A DNA stretch of 8,411 nt from Clostridiales bacterium (lineage in GTDB: Bacteria > Bacillota > Clostridia > Lachnospirales > Lachnospiraceae): the NCBI GenBank assembly GCA_021203115.1, contig JAJQBV010000202.1:1-8411 (forward strand). The letters are read 5' to 3'. Position 1 is the stretch's first letter. Each line of letters begins with the position of its first letter. The position numbers and the translations under genes are program-made. The notes below the pieces were generated by a model. It worked only from the letters and a program-made list of their open reading frames with translations. It searched no databases and had not been told where the DNA came from. Shown here piece by piece: positions 6,601-8,411 of the stretch.

Positions 6601-7176
6601 TCCAATGCGACCAGCGATTTCCTTCTGGACGAGGAGACCGGCGAGGTGCGGGTCCGGGACGGCAGCTCCGCCATGATCGGGGGCATGATCGTCGGCAAAA
6701 CCATCAAGTATACCAAGACGAACCAGACGATGGCATTTCTGACCATCGAGGATCTCTACGGGACGGTGGAGGTCATCGTTTTTCCGAGGGATTACGAGCG
6801 GTACAGCCGGCTGATGGAGACGGACGCGAAGGTTTTCATCCGCGGCCGGGTTTCCGTGGAGGAGGATAAAAACGCCAGGCTGATCTGTGAGCAGATGTAT
6901 TCGTTTGACGAGGCGAAGCGGGAGCTGTGGCTCCAGTTTGCGACGATGGAGGAGTATCGGGTTGCCGAGGAGGATGTGTTTGAGATTCTCCGGGAATCCG
7001 ACGGGCAGGATGAGGTTGTTTTTTATGTGGCCAATCCCCGCGCCGTCCGGAGGCTGGGCGCAAACATGACGGTTTCGGCGGATTCGGACCTGATTTCGGC
7101 GCTGAAAGAAAGACTTGGTGAAAATAATATCAAAGTTTTGGAAAAAGCGATTGAAAAAAACCGCGCAAAGTATTAG
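3691..7176 (+). CDS. dnaE: DNA polymerase III alpha subunit, DnaE
   Basis: The 1161-residue protein is a complete C-family replicative polymerase, close in length to E. coli DnaE (1160). Domains in order: PHP (about 1-280), with HVH at 7-9, TDHG at 39-42, E66 and NDVH at 205-208; the palm, with PGRGSAAGS (357-365), PDIDVDF (catalytic D400, D402) and KMDFLG (D551); fingers, with a PGPMDFIPAYIRG stretch (632-644); tandem HhH near 865-890; a beta-clamp motif QMTLF (912-916); an OB fold (about 990-1070); and a C-terminal tail. It extends DNA primers at the replication fork. Clostridia usually also carry PolC, with DnaE handling early primer extension; PolC is not in this window. The PHP metal residues appear complete, unlike E. 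coli. The start is supported by AAAAGGAG upstream. The stop lies 49 bp before pfp on the same strand, with no terminator between. Confidence 0.97.
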   Translation: MSFVHLHVHTEYSLLDGSNKITEYVDRVKELGMNAAAITDHGVMYGVIDFYKAAKAAGIRPILGCEVYVAPGSRFDREQGRGDDRYYHLVLLAENNVGYANLMKLVSKGFIDGYYYKPRVDMEILNQYHEGIIALSACLAGEVQRYLARGMYEDAKRAAYKYEECFGKGNFFLELQDHGIADQTLVNQQLMRLHGETGIDLVATNDVHYTYAEDAEPHDILLCLQTGKKLSDEDRMRYEGGQYYVKSEAEMRELFSYAPEALDNTQKIADRCEVEIEFGVTKLPRFDVPEPYTSWEYLNKLCREGLERLYPPERLPELTEKLDYELGVIQKMGYVDYFLIVWDFIRFARENDIMVGPGRGSAAGSLVAYTLGITKLDPIRYNLLFERFLNPERVSMPDIDVDFCYERRQEVIDYVVRKYGKDRVVQIVTFGTLAARNVIRDVGRVMDLPYATCDKIAKMIPNELGITIDKALIMNYELRGLYESDPEIGKLIDMAKRLEGLPRHTSIHAAGVVISQKPVDEYVPLSRGSDGSVTTQFTMTTLEELGLLKMDFLGLRTLTVIQDAVKNVEKTHGIVLDMDAIDYDDAAVLASLSTGKCDGVFQLESAGMKSFMKELKPQSLEDMIAGISLYRPGPMDFIPAYIRGKNNPESITYDCPQLEPILAPTYGCIVYQEQVMQIVRNLAGYTLGRSDLVRRAMSKKKGDVMARERQNFVYGNEAEGVPGCAANGISAEVANRIFDEMTDFAKYAFNKSHAAAYAVVSYQTAFLKYYYPVKFMAALMTSVIDKSSKVSEYIQVCRQMGISVLPPDINEGMSGFSVSGSAIRYGLSAIKSVGRPVIDALIGERDANGLFRSLEDFIERMAGKDVNRRAIENFIKSGALDGLGGNRNQFMMVYGAILDSVTQKRKHSVEGQMTLFDLASGEEKKRFEIRLPNVEEYPKEELLAMEKEVLGIYVSGHPLEEYEEKWRKNISNATSDFLLDEETGEVRVRDGSSAMIGGMIVGKTIKYTKTNQTMAFLTIEDLYGTVEVIVFPRDYERYSRLMETDAKVFIRGRVSVEEDKNARLICEQMYSFDEAKRELWLQFATMEEYRVAEEDVFEILRESDGQDEVVFYVANPRAVRRLGANMTVSADSDLISALKERLGENNIKVLEKAIEKNRAKY

Positions 7177-7179
7177 AAT
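7151..7179 (+). promoter_or_regulatory. Candidate promoter of pfp overlapping the end of dnaE
   Basis: TTGAAA (7151-7156) and TAGAAT (7174-7179) are separated by 17 bp. The -10 hexamer includes the dnaE stop codon TAG (7174-7176). Transcription would begin near 7186, about 40 nt before the pfp ATG. The -35 lies in a lysine/asparagine-rich coding stretch, so chance similarity is possible. Confidence 0.55.
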
Positions 7180-7225
7180 GAATACGATTGTGAAGTAAAA
7201 ACATGAGAGGAAAGGATTTTCTGTT

Positions 7226-8411
7226 ATGAAAAGAAATATTATCGTAGGACAGTCAGGGGGACCGACCGCGGCGATCAACTCCAGCCTTGCAGGTGTCTAC
7301 CTCACTGCAAAGGAATGCGGCGCAAAAACCGTCTATGGCATGCTGAACGGCATCCAGGGACTGTTGGAGGGGAGATATATCGACCTTTCTGAGTATATCA
7401 AAAACGGACTGGACGCAGAGCTGCTGAAGAGGACGCCCTCCTCTTTCCTTGGCTCCTGCCGTTATAAGCTGCCTGCGGCCGAGGGAAACGAGGCTGTCTA
7501 TGAGCAGATTTTTGCGACATTAAAGGAACTGGATATCGAGGTGTTCATCTATATCGGCGGAAACGATTCCATGGACACCATCAACAAGCTGTCCCAGTAT
7601 GCGCAGGCAAAGGGCAGCGAGATCCGCTTCATCGGCTGCCCGAAGACCGTTGACAATGATCTGGCGCTCACCGACCACACACCGGGATACGGCAGCGCGG
7701 CAAAGTACATCGCGATCTCCATGAAGGAGCTGATCCGCGACAGCTTTACCATCGATTTCAAGCAGGGCATGTGCACGATCGTGGAGATCATGGGTCGGAA
7801 CGCCGGATGGCTGACTGCGGCTGCGGCTCTGTCGAAGGATGAGGATTGCCAGGGGCCGGATCTGATCTATCTTCCGGAGATCCCGTTTGACATCGAGTCC
7901 TTTAAGGCAAAGGTAAAAGACCTTCTTGCGAAGAAGATTTCCGTTGTGGTTGCCGTTTCCGAGGGCATTTACACGGCGGACGGCACCTATGTCTGCGAAC
8001 TCGGCAACAGTGTGGATTTTGTCGACGCATTCGGCCACAAGCAGCTCTCCGGAACCGCTTCCTATCTGGCCGGATATATTGCCGGTGAGTTCGGCTGCAA
8101 GACCCGCGCCATCGAGTTCTCCACGCTGCAGCGTGCGGGCTCCCATGTGGCGTCTCTCACGGATATCTCCGAGGGCTTCGAGGCCGGCAAGGCTGCGATC
8201 AAGGCTGCGGATGAGGGCAGGACGGGACTGATGGTTGTCTTCGAGCGGACTTCCCAGGATCCGTACAAGTGCGGCACCGCGCTCCGCGATGTGAATAAGA
8301 TCGCGAACGACGAGCGCGTTGTGCCCAGAGAGTGGGTCAATGCGGATGGTGACTTTGTGACGGATGAGTTTATTGCCTACGCAAAGCCGCTGATTCAGGG
8401 CGAGCTTGCCC
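7226..8411 (+). CDS. pfp: Pyrophosphate-dependent 6-phosphofructokinase, 3' end cut off by the window
   Basis: The frame stays open for 395 codons from ATG 7226 to the window edge; family members of this type are usually a little over 400 residues, so little is missing. The protein phosphorylates fructose 6-phosphate to the 1,6-bisphosphate in glycolysis. Phosphate-donor residues point to pyrophosphate rather than ATP: GGNDSMD (111-117) has D114 where ATP enzymes have Gly, and PKTVDND (139-145) has K140 where ATP enzymes have Gly or Ala. D143 is the expected catalytic base, MGR (189-191) and SEG (245-247) bind sugar phosphate, and GQSGGPT (8-14) forms the N-terminal phosphate loop. PPi enzymes work reversibly and are usually not allosteric. 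The ribosome site GAGAGGAAAGG ends 10 nt before the ATG. It follows dnaE by 49 bp and may be read from dnaE and from its own promoter. Confidence 0.95.
   Translation, partial: MKRNIIVGQSGGPTAAINSSLAGVYLTAKECGAKTVYGMLNGIQGLLEGRYIDLSEYIKNGLDAELLKRTPSSFLGSCRYKLPAAEGNEAVYEQIFATLKELDIEVFIYIGGNDSMDTINKLSQYAQAKGSEIRFIGCPKTVDNDLALTDHTPGYGSAAKYIAISMKELIRDSFTIDFKQGMCTIVEIMGRNAGWLTAAAALSKDEDCQGPDLIYLPEIPFDIESFKAKVKDLLAKKISVVVAVSEGIYTADGTYVCELGNSVDFVDAFGHKQLSGTASYLAGYIAGEFGCKTRAIEFSTLQRAGSHVASLTDISEGFEAGKAAIKAADEGRTGLMVVFERTSQDPYKCGTALRDVNKIANDERVVPREWVNADGDFVTDEFIAYAKPLIQGELA

Noticed and set aside
6448..7278. Minus-strand ORF of 276 codons opposite dnaE and the start of pfp
   Set aside because: It overlaps two well-supported genes completely, has no recognisable domain, and has the His/Arg/Leu-rich composition of an antisense frame.

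Overview
The window looks like a chromosomal segment of a fairly GC-rich Clostridia member (Bacillota), probably Lachnospiraceae. This rests on the gene content (an E. coli-length DnaE followed by a PPi-type phosphofructokinase, a MepA-like MATE pump, a Cof-type HAD phosphatase), strong AGGAG-type ribosome binding sites, SigA-like promoters with 17-bp spacers, and tRNA genes without an encoded CCA. No taxon-specific marker was searched, so the assignment is inference.

Left end (1-860): an AT-rich accessory patch. It holds the 3' part of a MNT-type minimal nucleotidyltransferase overlapping a complete HEPN-domain gene (a probable MNT/HEPN toxin-antitoxin-like pair), then a short non-coding stretch with three spaced copies of AAATTGACCT that may be the end of a lost insertion sequence. 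From 695 to 823 I see no gene or clear signal. A strong hairpin terminator at 824-853 closes the region.

tRNA locus (861-1085, minus strand): tRNA-Gln(CTG) and tRNA-Pro(AGG), 7 nt apart, transcribed leftward from a near-consensus promoter into the terminator. The Pro anticodon is unusual for bacteria because A34 would normally be deaminated to inosine. The AT-rich patch lies directly beyond the tRNA 3' ends, where integrating elements often sit.

Core part (1120-8411): a HAD-IIB phosphatase gene with its own promoter (plus strand) converges on a MATE efflux gene (minus strand). Between them, the last 17 bp of the HAD gene are repeated 64 bp downstream around a short palindrome-bearing segment. 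The MATE gene diverges from dnaE, which encodes a full-length DNA polymerase III alpha subunit. Behind dnaE, and running off the window, is pfp, a pyrophosphate-dependent 6-phosphofructokinase. A good candidate pfp promoter overlaps the dnaE stop codon.

These are mostly housekeeping genes (translation, replication, glycolysis) plus one accessory two-gene module. I did not find a convincing new multi-gene system. The items most worth checking are the tRNA-Pro(AGG), the MNT/HEPN pair beside the tRNA locus, the altered HAD motif I, the duplicated gene end and the complete PHP metal site in DnaE.
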